Counted from the first letter of the stretch, positions 16,096-24,197 are shown. The stretch: 49,082 nt of DNA from Acidobacteriota bacterium (GCA_016208485.1 JACQXY010000005.1:1-49082); one strand, 5' to 3'. Numbers and translations: made by a program. The notes: generated from the sequence alone by a model not told the origin.

Positions 16096-16134
16096 GTTGA
16101 CATCACGACATCAATGACTCTATGCTTTGATGTC
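16096..16134 (+). promoter_or_regulatory. vapBC promoter and operator; repeat copy B
   Basis: TTGACA (16097-16102) and TATGCT (16121-16126) are spaced by 18 bases and the ATG follows 8 bases after the -10 box, giving a leaderless transcript. GACATCAA (16107-16114) and TTGATGTC (16127-16134) form an inverted repeat across the -10 region, a likely VapB operator. Bases 16096-16114 are identical to 13576-13594. Confidence 0.75.
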
Positions 16135-16380
16135 ATGCGCACGACTCTCACTCTGGCCGATGACGTTGCTTCCATGCTCGCGCGAGCGCGAAGCCGGTTC
16201 GGGGGAAGCCTCAAGGCCGTCGTGAACGACGCGCTTCGCCGAGGCCTCGCCGAGATCCTGGAGGACAAGCCGGTCTCGCGGGAGTTTCGGACCCGAGCCG
16301 TCGCTCTGAGGCCCCGCGTCCAGGACGTCGACGACGTGGCCGAGGTGCTGGCCGCGGCCGAGGGCGAGGCGTTCTCCTGA
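16135..16380 (+). CDS. vapB: VapB-type antitoxin
   Basis: The 81-residue protein begins MRTTLTLADDVASML, a ribbon-helix-helix strand and helix, and contains FGGSLKAVVNDALRRGL, typical of VapB antitoxins (DUF2191-like). An acidic C-terminus follows. The ATG at 16135 is chosen over ATGs further upstream because it fits the family start and the promoter lies directly before it. The inverted repeat over its promoter suggests autoregulation. The stop overlaps the toxin start. Confidence 0.85.
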   Translation: MRTTLTLADDVASMLARARSRFGGSLKAVVNDALRRGLAEILEDKPVSREFRTRAVALRPRVQDVDDVAEVLAAAEGEAFS

Positions 16381-16826
16381 TCCTCGTCGATGCCAACGTC
16401 CTCGTGTACGCGCACGTGCGCGGGTTCGAGCAGCACGGGCGCGCACGCGGCTGGCTCGACGACTCCCTCACGCGCGAGGGCCGGGTCGGCCTCCCGTGGC
16501 AGTCGCTCGTCGCCTTCGTGCGTCTCGTGACCAACCCACGCGTGTTCGGGCGGCCCGAGTCCACCGCCGCGGCATGGCGGCAAGTGGAGCGGTGGCTCGA
16601 GGCCGAGCCGGCCTGGGTTCCGGTGCCCACCGAGCGGCACCGCGAGATCCTCGGCCGCCTCTTGCACGAGACCGACGCGCGCGGAAACGTGGTGCACGAT
16701 GCCCACCTCGCCGCGCTCGCCCTCGAGCACGGGCTCACCGTCGCCTCGACCGACGGCGACTTCGCTCGCTTCCGCGGTGTGCGATGGGTCGACCCGCTCC
16801 GGCACGACGGCGGAGCGCGGGCGTAG
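16377..16826 (+). CDS. vapC: VapC-type PIN-domain toxin with apparent CTG start
   Basis: The frame begins LILVDANVLVYAHVRG, the classic PIN N-terminus with the first acidic residue Asp5. Later come ARGNVVHDAHLAALALEHG and STDGDFARF with the remaining acidic residues. Length is 149 residues if it starts at CTG 16377, which overlaps the antitoxin stop (CTGA). No ATG, GTG or TTG lies at a sensible position; the next GTG (16404) would cut off the catalytic Asp. The start is thus inferred to be a rare CTG, supported by overlap geometry. Expected activity is RNA cleavage controlled by the VapB just upstream. Confidence 0.85.
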   Translation: MILVDANVLVYAHVRGFEQHGRARGWLDDSLTREGRVGLPWQSLVAFVRLVTNPRVFGRPESTAAAWRQVERWLEAEPAWVPVPTERHREILGRLLHETDARGNVVHDAHLAALALEHGLTVASTDGDFARFRGVRWVDPLRHDGGARA

Positions 16827-16857
16827 CGCGGATCGCAGGTGCCGCCGCGGCGACGGT

Positions 16858-16971
16858 TTACGGAAGGAGCGTGAGCGAGCGCGCGTGCGACGGCCGGACC
16901 ACCGAGAAGTGGCTGGGGTCGTCCCGATCCAGCGCCGCCAGGAGAGGACCCGTGTCGCAGCCGAGAGCCAT
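16858..16971 (-). pseudogene. VapC toxin remnant with internal deletion
   Basis: A 37-codon frame joins a PIN N-terminus (CDTGPLLAALDRDDP) directly to a PIN C-terminus (SHFSVVRPSHARSLTLLP) followed by TAA. A normal PIN toxin has roughly 90 more residues between these parts, including the remaining catalytic acids. The junction keeps the frame, so this looks like one internal deletion. The product would be inactive. The matching antitoxin remnant lies just upstream on the same strand. Confidence 0.65.
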
Positions 16972-17003
16972 CTACCGCGGCGCCTCCGCCACCGGATCGC
17001 CCG

Positions 17004-17096
17004 TCAGCGCGGCAGCCCTCGCCGCGCGGCCTCGCCTGCCAGCGTCCCCAGGTCCTCCTCGGACGCCGAGATCGTCGTCCGGCGGGTCTTCGCCAT
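17004..17096 (-). pseudogene. Antitoxin remnant (ribbon-helix-helix N-terminus)
   Basis: A good ribosome-binding site (AGGGGAGATG) precedes ATG 17096. The frame reads MAKTRRTTISASEEDL and stops after 30 residues at TGA 17004-17006. The sequence resembles the start of CopG/RHH-type antitoxins paired with PIN toxins, cut short by deletion or a frameshift. It precedes the VapC remnant with the spacing expected if both were parts of one decayed vapBC operon. The rest of the gap 16827-17209 shows nothing further. Confidence 0.55.
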
Positions 17097-17209
17097 GGCA
17101 TCTCCCCTCAGGCATCGCGCATCAGAATCTCGTGATAATGGTACTGGTCATGGCCGACGCCGTTCACCGCGTGGGAGGCTGTCTGGAACAGGGGACGGTG
17201 TCGCCGCGA

Positions 17210-17614
17210 TCAGGCGGGCGCGGCGACCCGGAGCGGGAGCGACTTCATGTGCTGGTTGTTCATGAGGATCTCGACCGAGTAGTCGCCGGCGCGCTCGAAC
17301 CGCATGCTCTGCATGTTGATAACCAGGTTCACCCCCAGCTCCCGGCCGGACATCGGGGTTCCCTGAGGCTCCAGCAGCCCCTCGATTTTCGCCAGCTCTC
17401 CGCCGTCGCAGTCCATCAGGCGGACCTCGAGGGAATGGGGGCGCCCGGTCTCGGTCGGGTGCACGAGGAAGCGCATCAGCAGGGCGAGGTGAGGGTGCAC
17501 CACGGGGAAACCGCGCGCGTGGACCTGATCGACGCCTCCGCCGAGCACGTAGAACTTGCGCCCGGGCTCCGCGTCGGCGGCGTCCGCGAGGAAGGCGAAA
17601 TCGAGCGTCGGCAT
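17210..17614 (-). CDS. DUF6941-like protein
   Basis: This is a 134-residue soluble protein with no signal peptide. It starts PTLDFAFLADAA, has KFYVLGGGVDQV, and ends in strands (VEILMNNQHMKSLPLRV). The pattern of strands and the LGGG turn resemble the DUF6941 family, whose function is unknown. A TAGAAT box lies 9 bases before the ATG, so the leader is very short. It is divergent from the downstream alpha/beta hydrolase gene. Confidence 0.65.
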   Translation of the reverse strand: MPTLDFAFLADAADAEPGRKFYVLGGGVDQVHARGFPVVHPHLALLMRFLVHPTETGRPHSLEVRLMDCDGGELAKIEGLLEPQGTPMSGRELGVNLVINMQSMRFERAGDYSVEILMNNQHMKSLPLRVAAPA

Positions 17615-17664
17615 GACGGACCGATTCTAGTCGGGTAGCCTCCCGAGGGGAGGGGGAGGTCGCT

Positions 17665-18486
17665 ATGCCCGAGGTCAAAGTCCGCGCGCTCGAGATCCAC
17701 TACGAGGAAACCGGATCTGGAGATCCGGTCGTGCTCGTCAACGGAACCGGGGAGAGCGGCGCGACCTGGATCGGCCAGACGATGGACCTCGGCGAGCGCT
17801 ACCGCTGCGTCACGCCGGACAACCGGGACGTCGGCCGGTCGAGCTACGTCTCGGATCCCTATGCGCCGGCCGACATGGCCGCCGACATCGCCGGCTTGAT
17901 CGAGCGGCTGGACCTCGGTCCTTCGCACGTGATCGGGTATTCGCTCGGCGGCGCGGTCGTCCAGGAGCTGGCGGTCGCGCGCCCCGACCTCGTGCGCTCG
18001 CTCGTGCTGCTCTCCACCTGGCCGGCCTCCGACGGTTGGTTCCGGGCCGAGATGGAGAGCTGGAGGGAGCTGGCCCGGCGCTTCTCCTCGACCGACGGCT
18101 CCCGCTGGGCGGACGAGGAGGGGTTCCTGCGCGCGCTCTTTCCCCGGGTGTTCGCCCCCGGGACCTACGAGACCCCGGGGCTCATCGACGGCTTCCTCAC
18201 CTTCGCGCTCGCGGAAGAGCCGGCGCAGCGCCCGGAGGGGTTCATCCGCCAGTGCGCCGCCGACATCGCGCACGACGCCGGCGCGCGGCTCGCCGGCGTG
18301 CGCGCGCCCTCGCTCGTGATCGTCGGCGACCAGGACATCTGCACGCCGCCGCGCTACTCGCGCGCGCTCGCGGAGCTGATCCCCGGCGCGCGCTCGGTCG
18401 TGATCCCGGATGCGGCCCACTGCGCGCTCTTCGAGCGGCCCGACCTGGTGAACGCGGCGATCATGGAGTTCCTGGCGGCGTCCTGA
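17665..18486 (+). CDS. Alpha/beta hydrolase
   Basis: The 273-residue protein has the canonical fold: GTGESGATW after the first strand (oxyanion region), the nucleophile elbow GYSLGG (Ser near residue 93), VGDQDICTPP with the acid, and DAAHCALFERP with the catalytic histidine. Relatives include esterases, haloperoxidase-like and enol-lactone hydrolases; the substrate is unknown. A GGGGAGG ribosome-binding site precedes the ATG. It is followed after 79 bases by an alcohol dehydrogenase gene with its own TATGCT box. Confidence 0.88.
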   Translation: MPEVKVRALEIHYEETGSGDPVVLVNGTGESGATWIGQTMDLGERYRCVTPDNRDVGRSSYVSDPYAPADMAADIAGLIERLDLGPSHVIGYSLGGAVVQELAVARPDLVRSLVLLSTWPASDGWFRAEMESWRELARRFSSTDGSRWADEEGFLRALFPRVFAPGTYETPGLIDGFLTFALAEEPAQRPEGFIRQCAADIAHDAGARLAGVRAPSLVIVGDQDICTPPRYSRALAELIPGARSVVIPDAAHCALFERPDLVNAAIMEFLAAS

Positions 18487-18565
18487 TCCGCGCGCCGGGG
18501 ACCCTCATTTCGGGGACGGGGAGCCCGCCCTCTATGCTTTGGGGATCCGACCGGAGGAGGGCGCG

Positions 18566-19609
18566 ATGCGGGCGATCCTGTTCGACGACGTTGGGAAGAT
18601 CTCGATCGGCGATTACCCGGAGCCTCAGATCCAGGAGCCGGACGACGCGATCGTGAAGGTGACGACCGCGGCGATCTGCGGCTCGGACCTGCACCTGCTC
18701 CACGGGCGGATCCCGGGGATGCGTCCGGGCAGCGTCATCGGCCATGAATACGTCGGCATCGTGAGCGCCGTCGGCCCGGAGACCAAGAGGTTCAAGGTGG
18801 GGGACCGCGTGGTCGGGGCGTTCCCGATCGTCTGCGGCGCCTGCTGGTTCTGCCAGCGCGGGGAGTTCAACAACTGCTCGGACCTTCGGGTGCTCGGCTA
18901 CGGGATGTTCGTCGGGGATCTGGACGGCTCGCAGGCCGAGTACGTGCGCGTCCCGCTCGCCGACTGGAACCTCCACGCGATCGACCCGTCGCTCAGCGAT
19001 GAGCAGGCGATCTTCGCGGGCGACATCATGACGACCGGGGCCTACATCGCGGCGCGCGCCGGGATCCAGGAGGGCGATGTGGTCGCGATCACCGGCGCGG
19101 GGCCGGTCGGGCTCTTCGCGCTGATGGCGGCGCGCACCTACAAGCCGGCCGCGATCTACATGGTCGACATGGCCGAGGACAGGCTCGCCTTCGCCGAGCG
19201 CCTCGGCGCGATCCCGGTGAACTCGACCAAGGTGAACCCGGTGATCGAGCTCCAGAGCCGGACCGACGACCGCGGGGCCGACATCTGCATCGAGTGCGTC
19301 GGCGCGCCGCCGGCCTTCGACACCTGTTTGCAGGCGGTGCGCGCGGGGGGGACCGTGGCCGTGATCGGGGTCTACTCCGAGCTGGAGCATCCGATCCTGC
19401 TAGGCGAGCTGTGGCGCCGCGGGATCACGATCATCTTCGGCGGATCCTGCAACGTGCAAGGCCACTGGAGCCGCGCGCTCGAGCAGGTGAAGCAGGGCGC
19501 GATCGACCCGACCGTTGTGATCACCCACACGCTCCCGCTCGAGGAAGGGCTGAAGGGGTACGAGCTGTTCGAGCGCCGCGAGGCCCTGAAGGTGATCCTC
19601 AAGCCGTAG
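18566..19609 (+). CDS. Zinc-dependent alcohol dehydrogenase (MDR family)
   Basis: The 347-residue protein has the catalytic zinc ligands Cys38 (AAICGSDLH) and the GHE motif at about residue 59, the structural zinc loop CGACWFCQRGEFNNC, and the nucleotide-binding ITGAGPVGLFALMAA. It would oxidise a secondary alcohol or polyol with NAD(P); the substrate cannot be told. ATG 18566 follows a GGAGGAGGG ribosome-binding site. A TATGCT box at 18533-18538 is a plausible -10. Its 3' end overlaps the convergent cysS by 11 bases. Confidence 0.9.
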   Translation: MRAILFDDVGKISIGDYPEPQIQEPDDAIVKVTTAAICGSDLHLLHGRIPGMRPGSVIGHEYVGIVSAVGPETKRFKVGDRVVGAFPIVCGACWFCQRGEFNNCSDLRVLGYGMFVGDLDGSQAEYVRVPLADWNLHAIDPSLSDEQAIFAGDIMTTGAYIAARAGIQEGDVVAITGAGPVGLFALMAARTYKPAAIYMVDMAEDRLAFAERLGAIPVNSTKVNPVIELQSRTDDRGADICIECVGAPPAFDTCLQAVRAGGTVAVIGVYSELEHPILLGELWRRGITIIFGGSCNVQGHWSRALEQVKQGAIDPTVVITHTLPLEEGLKGYELFERREALKVILKP

Positions 19610-21011
19610 TCGGCGCCGCGCCACGTCTCGGCTTCGGCCCTTCGGGGGTGTCCTCGACCTGCACGCCGAGTTCCGCGAGGCGGCGCCGGATGCCGTCGGC
19701 CTCGGCCCAGTCCCGGCGGAGACGCGCCTCCTCGCGCCGAGCGACCAGCTCGAGCGCCTCGGCCGGGATCGGCGGGGACGCGTCGGCGTCCCGGGCGAGA
19801 TCGAGCCCGAGGACGGCGTCCCAGCGCGCGAGCAGCGCCGCTTTGTCGCCCGGGCCGAGATCGGCGCTCGCGACGACCTCGGACACGAGCGCGATGGTCG
19901 CCGGAGTGTCCAGGTCGCCGGCGATGAGCGCTCGGAACCGGTCCTCGTAGGCCGCGGCCGCATGGGAAGGGCTCGCGAGAGGCGCGCCCGTCCAACCCGC
20001 GACCAGCCGGCGCCAGCGTGTCAGCGCGCGCTCCGCGGCGCCGAGCGCGTCCATCGTGAAGTTCATTTGCGCGCGGTAGCGGCACTGCAGGAAGAGCAGG
20101 CGCACCGCGAGCGGCTCGCCGTGGCCGCGCGCCGCGAGATCCCGCAGGTCGTAGAAGTTCCCCGCACTCTTGGACATCTTGCGCCCCTCGGCGAGGAGGT
20201 GCTCGCCGTGCAGCCAGTGGCGCACGACCCGGTGGCCGGTGGCCCCCTCCGACTGGGCGATCTCGTCCTCGTGGTGCGGGAAGATGTTGTCGACGCCTCC
20301 GGTGTGGAGGTCGAACGACTCTCCGAGAAGCGCCATCGACATCGCCGAGCACTCGATGTGCCATCCGGGATAGCCCTCTCCCCATGGGGACGGGAAGCGG
20401 ATCGCGCGGTCCGGCCCGGCGCGCATCCAGAGCACGAAGTCGGCGTGGTGCCGCTTGTTCGGGTCGGCGATCTCCTTGCGGTGGTCCGGGCGCAGGCGAT
20501 CGATGGTGTTCCCCGACAGCCGCCCGTATCCGGGGAAGGACCGCACGTCGAAGTAGACGGTCCCGTCGCGCTCGTAGGCGTGCCCGCGCTCGAGCAGGCG
20601 CGCGACGAGCTTGATCATCTGCGGGACGTACTCGGAGGCTCTCGGGTAGTCCGCGGCCGGACGGATGTTCATCGCGCGCACGTCCTCGAGGAAGGCCGCC
20701 GTGTAGTAGTCGGCGATCTCCTTGGGGCTCCGGTTCTCGATGCCGGCCGCGACGAGCATCTTGTCCTCGCCACGGTCGAAGAGCTCGTCGGTCATGTGCC
20801 CGACGTCGGTGATGTTCTGGACCTGGCGGACCTCGACGCCGGCGTACTCGAAGGCCCGCCGGACGAGGTCGGCCATGAGGAAGGTCCGCAGGTTGCCGAT
20901 GTGGGCGTAGCGGTAGACGGTCGGGCCGCAGGTGTACATCGTCAGGGTGCGCGCGTCGGCCGGGCGCACGCCGGTCACCGCGCGCGCCATGGTGTCGTAG
21001 ACCGCGATCAC
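19599..21011 (-). CDS. cysS: Cysteinyl-tRNA synthetase
   Basis: This 470-residue class I synthetase charges tRNA-Cys. The N-terminus YDTMAR leads into MYTCGPTVY with zinc ligand Cys28 and the HIGN motif at 37-40. WHIECSAM and the zinc-binding GGVDNIFPHHE follow, with KMSKS at 278-282. The C-terminal DALR-type region is present, which argues against the shorter paralogue MshC of mycothiol synthesis. GTG 21011 is preferred because it keeps the YDT start and overlaps the stop of the small upstream gene (GTGA); ATG 20990 is an alternative. Confidence 0.93.
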   Translation of the reverse strand: MIAVYDTMARAVTGVRPADARTLTMYTCGPTVYRYAHIGNLRTFLMADLVRRAFEYAGVEVRQVQNITDVGHMTDELFDRGEDKMLVAAGIENRSPKEIADYYTAAFLEDVRAMNIRPAADYPRASEYVPQMIKLVARLLERGHAYERDGTVYFDVRSFPGYGRLSGNTIDRLRPDHRKEIADPNKRHHADFVLWMRAGPDRAIRFPSPWGEGYPGWHIECSAMSMALLGESFDLHTGGVDNIFPHHEDEIAQSEGATGHRVVRHWLHGEHLLAEGRKMSKSAGNFYDLRDLAARGHGEPLAVRLLFLQCRYRAQMNFTMDALGAAERALTRWRRLVAGWTGAPLASPSHAAAAYEDRFRALIAGDLDTPATIALVSEVVASADLGPGDKAALLARWDAVLGLDLARDADASPPIPAEALELVARREEARLRRDWAEADGIRRRLAELGVQVEDTPEGPKPRRGAAPTTA

Positions 21012-21262
21012 GGTTCGGGGTCCGGGTACGGCCGGGGGGGAACGGGCCGACGGGGCGGCGCGACCAGGCGGGACGCGATGACCTTGTCTCGAGGGACGAC
21101 CACGAGACGGCCGCGCCGGTCGCGAACGCTGAAGGAGTCGTCGTCGCAGGCTTCCAAGACGCCCACCGCCTCGGCGGGCCGGCTTTCCGCGTCGGCGTAG
21201 CGCAGCGTCACCCTGCGGCCGGTGTGCTCGCACCCGACCTCGCGCGCGAATCGGTACCTCAT
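21008..21262 (-). CDS. Small SH3-like barrel protein upstream of cysS
   Basis: The 84-residue frame begins RYRFAREVGCEH and has alternating strands (RRVTLRYAD, FSVRDRRGRLVVVP, DKVIASRLVAPP). The pattern resembles small beta-barrel domains, for example those at the N-terminus of some acetyltransferases, but I cannot name a family. The C-terminus is proline-rich. It is coupled to cysS by a 4-base overlap. The intergenic gap to the divergent sigma gene is about 100 bases. Confidence 0.6.
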   Translation of the reverse strand: MRYRFAREVGCEHTGRRVTLRYADAESRPAEAVGVLEACDDDSFSVRDRRGRLVVVPRDKVIASRLVAPPRRPVPPRPYPDPEP

Positions 21263-21365
21263 CGAAAGGTCGTTTGGCCCACAATGCGTGCTTTCCGGCG
21301 AGGCCCCGCCGGATTTCGACCCTGGGCCGTGAACCTCACACCCCCTGGGGCAGTTTAACTCTTCG

Positions 21366-22013
21366 ATGGAACCGCTGATCGAGAGATGCGCGCCGGGTGC
21401 GGACGGCGCATTCATCGGTTCCGCCGGGGCGCGGGGCGGGGCGCGGGGCGGAACGGCGGACGGGGAGATCGAACGGCTCGCTTCCGCGGCGCAAGTTGGG
21501 GCGCCACGGGCCTTCGACGAGTTGGTGCGGCGCCTTCGGCCGAGGATCACCGGGTTCGCCATCCGAGTCCTCGGCGACCGCTCTCTCGCGGAGGATGCAG
21601 CCCAGGAGACCTTCGTCCGCCTGTTCCGCTTCCTGCCCCGGTACCGGCCGGTCCCGGGACGCCGCGACGGGTTCACCGCGTGGTGCTTCCAGATCGCCCA
21701 CAACGCCTGTCTGGACGTCGCCGGTCGCGAGAGGCGCGCGGCGCGCGCGCTCGAAGCGCCGCCGCGGGCTCCGGCCGACCCGATCGAGAGGGCCGACGTT
21801 CGCCGCGCGATCGAGGAGGCGCTTGCGCGCCTTCCGGAGCCGCTCCTTAGGACGTTCCTGCTCCGGCAGCAAGGGCTCACGTACGAGGACGTCGCGAAGG
21901 TGCTCGCGGTGCCGGTCGGCACCGTGCGGTCGCGGCTGCACGAGGCGCGGATGCGGCTCAGGGAGATGCTGTCGCGTTCCCTGGAGGAGTATCGCGAGGG
22001 GGGAGATCGATGA
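21366..22013 (+). CDS. ECF-type RNA polymerase sigma factor
   Basis: This 215-residue sigma-70 family protein has region 2 (FDELVRRLRPRITGFA, then DAAQETFVRLFRFLPRY) and region 4 (LPEPLLRTFLLRQQGLTYEDVAKVLAVPVGTVRSRLHEAR in parts), joined by a short linker, as in extracytoplasmic function sigma factors. A Gly/Ala-rich N-terminal extension of about 30 residues is unusual. Its stop overlaps the anti-sigma start (ATGA). The anti-sigma partner suggests control by an envelope signal; a TTTAACT box just before the ATG may be part of its promoter. Confidence 0.9.
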   Translation: MEPLIERCAPGADGAFIGSAGARGGARGGTADGEIERLASAAQVGAPRAFDELVRRLRPRITGFAIRVLGDRSLAEDAAQETFVRLFRFLPRYRPVPGRRDGFTAWCFQIAHNACLDVAGRERRAARALEAPPRAPADPIERADVRRAIEEALARLPEPLLRTFLLRQQGLTYEDVAKVLAVPVGTVRSRLHEARMRLREMLSRSLEEYREGGDR

Positions 22014-22906
22014 ACGAGTGCGAGCGGATCTCGGAGGCGCTGTCGGCCTACCTGGACGGAGAGGAAGGCGAGGCGGAGGCGGGTCTCGTGCGCGCTCACC
22101 TCGAGTCGTGCGCGGGCTGCCGCGCGACCCTCGCCGACTGGCAGGCGATCGACCGGTACGCCGTCTCGGTGGCCGGCGGGCCGCCGCCGGCGCGCGTCTC
22201 GCGGCGGCGGCTCGCGCCGGTCCTTGCCGCGGCCGCGGTCCTTGCGCTCGCGAGTGCGTCGAGCGTGTTCGCCGCGCTCCGTCCGGCTCCGGCCCCGCCC
22301 GTCGCGCGCCGGGCTGTTCCCGCGGTGGCGCGCGCGGGGTCCGCCCCCGCGCCGGTCGCGGTCGCAAGCGAGCCCTCGGAGCGCCCGACGCCGGAGCCGA
22401 GCGAGATGCCCACGGCGAAGCCGACGCGTGAGCCGAAGGAGCATCCGCAATTCACGCGCGCCTCGGACCGAGAGCTGATGCTCGTTGCCGGGGTGGAGCG
22501 CTCCTGGTACCGGGCCGGTGAGGACGTCCGGGTGATGGTCGGGCTGGTGAACCTGACCGACCGTCCGGTCGAGTTCACGGCGGCCGCGGAGTCCCCGATC
22601 GACGTGGTCCTGCGCGACGGCGACGGCAAGGAGGTCTGGCGGCGCTCAGCCGCGGAGGGATGGAGCGGCAACACCACGCGCCGAACCCTCGCCCCGCGCG
22701 AGTCGGTGAAGGAGGCGGTGTCGTTTGCCGCTCCGGCTCCCGGCGCCTATCTCCTGTCGGCCGAGTGCCTCTGCCTCCGGGGAGATGTGTGGACCCGCGG
22801 GGGCGAGAGGGGCTCGGCGGACGACACGACCATCTCGACCGGGAAGGATCGCCCCACCGGGCGTCCCCTCGTGACCCCCCCAATCAAGCTCGCGGTCCGG
22901 CCGTAG
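22010..22906 (+). CDS. Membrane anti-sigma factor with zinc finger and BsuPI-like extracytoplasmic domain
   Basis: The N-terminus is a zf-HC2 anti-sigma domain with His30-Cys34-Cys37 (HLESCAGC). One membrane helix follows at about residues 66-88, then a Pro/Ala/Glu-rich linker (about 90-148). The outer part (about 155-298) contains YRAGEDVRVMVGLVNL and SPIDVVLRDGDGKEVWR, characteristic of the BsuPI (intracellular proteinase inhibitor) fold. Such domains may sense or bind extracellular ligands. It would hold the sigma factor encoded upstream at the membrane. The 4-base overlap with the sigma gene supports a functional pair. Confidence 0.85.
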   Translation: MNECERISEALSAYLDGEEGEAEAGLVRAHLESCAGCRATLADWQAIDRYAVSVAGGPPPARVSRRRLAPVLAAAAVLALASASSVFAALRPAPAPPVARRAVPAVARAGSAPAPVAVASEPSERPTPEPSEMPTAKPTREPKEHPQFTRASDRELMLVAGVERSWYRAGEDVRVMVGLVNLTDRPVEFTAAAESPIDVVLRDGDGKEVWRRSAAEGWSGNTTRRTLAPRESVKEAVSFAAPAPGAYLLSAECLCLRGDVWTRGGERGSADDTTISTGKDRPTGRPLVTPPIKLAVRP

Positions 22907-23003
22907 CGGCCCCCCGGCGCGGCCGGGCGCTCCGATAGGCACGGGACGGCGGCCCTGTCGTAGAATGCTCGGGACCGGAACCAAGTCTCGAGGAGGCCGT
23001 GCC

Positions 23004-23321
23004 GTGACGTATGTGATCGTCGAGCCGTGCATCGACGTCAAGGACAAGGCGTGTGTTGAGGAGTGCCCAGTCGACTGCATCTACGAGGCCCCCAGGATGC
23101 TCTACATCCAGCCCGACGAGTGCGTCGACTGCGGGGCGTGTGAGCCCGCCTGCCCGGTGGAGGCGATCTTCTACGAGGACGACACGCCTGACAACTGGAA
23201 GCAGTTCATCGCCGTGAACGCGGAGTTCTTCAAGGAGCTCGGCTCGCCGGGAGGCGCCGCGAAGGTGGGGCCGCTGCCGACCGATCATCCCGTGGTCGCC
23301 GGCTGGGCCGCGAGCGCGTAG
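23004..23321 (+). CDS. fdxA: Seven-iron ferredoxin
   Basis: The 105-residue protein has the FdxA cysteine pattern: Cys9, Cys17, Cys21 and Cys25 in the first half and CVDCGACEPACP in the second, giving one 3Fe-4S and one 4Fe-4S cluster. TYVIVEPCIDVKDKACVEEC in the N-terminus is diagnostic. It is a soluble electron carrier, often serving cytochromes P450 or nitrogen and sulfur oxidoreductases. GTG 23004 follows a GAGGAGG ribosome-binding site. A strong terminator lies directly downstream, so it is the end of its transcript. Confidence 0.93.
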   Translation: MTYVIVEPCIDVKDKACVEECPVDCIYEAPRMLYIQPDECVDCGACEPACPVEAIFYEDDTPDNWKQFIAVNAEFFKELGSPGGAAKVGPLPTDHPVVAGWAASA

Positions 23322-23336
23322 GCGAGGCATCAAGCG

Positions 23337-23370
23337 CGAGGCCGGGGGTCTTCCCCGGCCTCGTTTGTTC
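23337..23370 (+). terminator. Rho-independent terminator after fdxA
   Basis: An 11-base perfect stem (23337-23347 with 23353-23363), loop GTCTT, is followed by a T-rich tail. Confidence 0.9.
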
Positions 23371-23459
23371 TTGGCGGGAGCGCGGACCGCCCTGCCCGAG
23401 AGACCGCCGGTTGGGGGACCGAAGTCTGCGATGACACGGGCGCCGCCCCTTCGTGGGCG

Positions 23460-23867
23460 CTACGCCACGTCTGCCGGCCGCAGAACGCGACATCGGAGCC
23501 CGGCAACGCGTGCGAGCCGTTCGTCGGCGGTGACGAGTTCGGAACCGAGGTGCTCGGCAAGCGACACGGTCCAGGCGTCGTAGACCGTCACGCGCTCCCG
23601 CAGCTCCCAGATCCGATCCAAGAACGGATCGATTGGATAGAGGGTCTTGCGCATCGACCGGACTGCCTCCAACGCGGCCCGCGCCGGCCCGGGGTCCAGC
23701 TCACGCCTCAACGAGAGCGCGCGCAGCGCGGAAACGACCTCCGCGGTGAGCACCTCGGGCGCCTGCAAGACCTCGACGTCGCGCAACGCACGGCGGGCGG
23801 CGTCGCCGGCCTTGCCCGAAACCGCGAGCGCGTCCACGACGACTGACGCGTCGAAGACCACCGTCAA
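23460..23867 (-). CDS. vapC: VapC-type PIN-domain toxin
   Basis: The protein is 135 residues. Asp6 lies in VVFDASVVVDAL, a glutamate in LTAEVVSALR, and aspartates in TVYDAWTVSLAEHLG and LVTADERLAR: all PIN catalytic positions. The start is taken as TTG 23867, overlapping the antitoxin stop (TTGA); GTG 23861 is the alternative and would lose only two residues. This is the third PIN toxin gene pair in the window. It lies convergently behind the fdxA terminator. Confidence 0.88.
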   Translation of the reverse strand: MTVVFDASVVVDALAVSGKAGDAARRALRDVEVLQAPEVLTAEVVSALRALSLRRELDPGPARAALEAVRSMRKTLYPIDPFLDRIWELRERVTVYDAWTVSLAEHLGSELVTADERLARVAGLRCRVLRPADVA

Positions 23868-24106
23868 TGTGCCCTGCGATCGGCGTGCACGATCCGCGCC
23901 GACGATCGTTTGGCGAACCCGCGCCTGCCTTCGACGCGGAGACGTTCCGCGGTTTCGGCGGCGACCTCGGCGGGGGTCCGCAACATCGCATTGCGGGTGA
24001 GTTCCGCCCGCAGGTACTCCTGGAGACTCATTCCGGCCGCCGCGGCGCGCTCCCGGTACGCGCGATGGACCTCCTCGGGGACACCTCGGATCTGGATCGT
24101 GGTCAT
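23864..24106 (-). CDS. vapB: FitA/VapB-type ribbon-helix-helix antitoxin
   Basis: The 80-residue protein begins MTTIQIRGVPEEVHRAY, a FitA-like ribbon-helix-helix domain, with SLQEYLRAEL in the second helix and a basic C-terminal tail. It would bind the promoter DNA and neutralise the VapC next to it. The ATG lies 6 bases after a TAGTAT -10 box, so the transcript is probably leaderless; no ribosome-binding site is visible. Confidence 0.85.
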   Translation of the reverse strand: MTTIQIRGVPEEVHRAYRERAAAAGMSLQEYLRAELTRNAMLRTPAEVAAETAERLRVEGRRGFAKRSSARIVHADRRAH

Positions 24107-24112
24107 GCATGC

Positions 24113-24118
24113 ATACTA
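24113..24118 (-). promoter_or_regulatory. -10 box of the third vapBC pair
   Basis: TAGTAT on the minus strand (24118 down to 24113) ends 6 bases before the ATG at 24106. The intervening bases and start form a GCATGCATG motif. Confidence 0.5.
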
Positions 24119-24197
24119 GCGCGTCGCGCGCTGATCTGCCTGCAAGCCTCGGCTCGCGCTACCCGAGGGTGTCCGCCGCCGCGCCTTCCGTCGGGTG

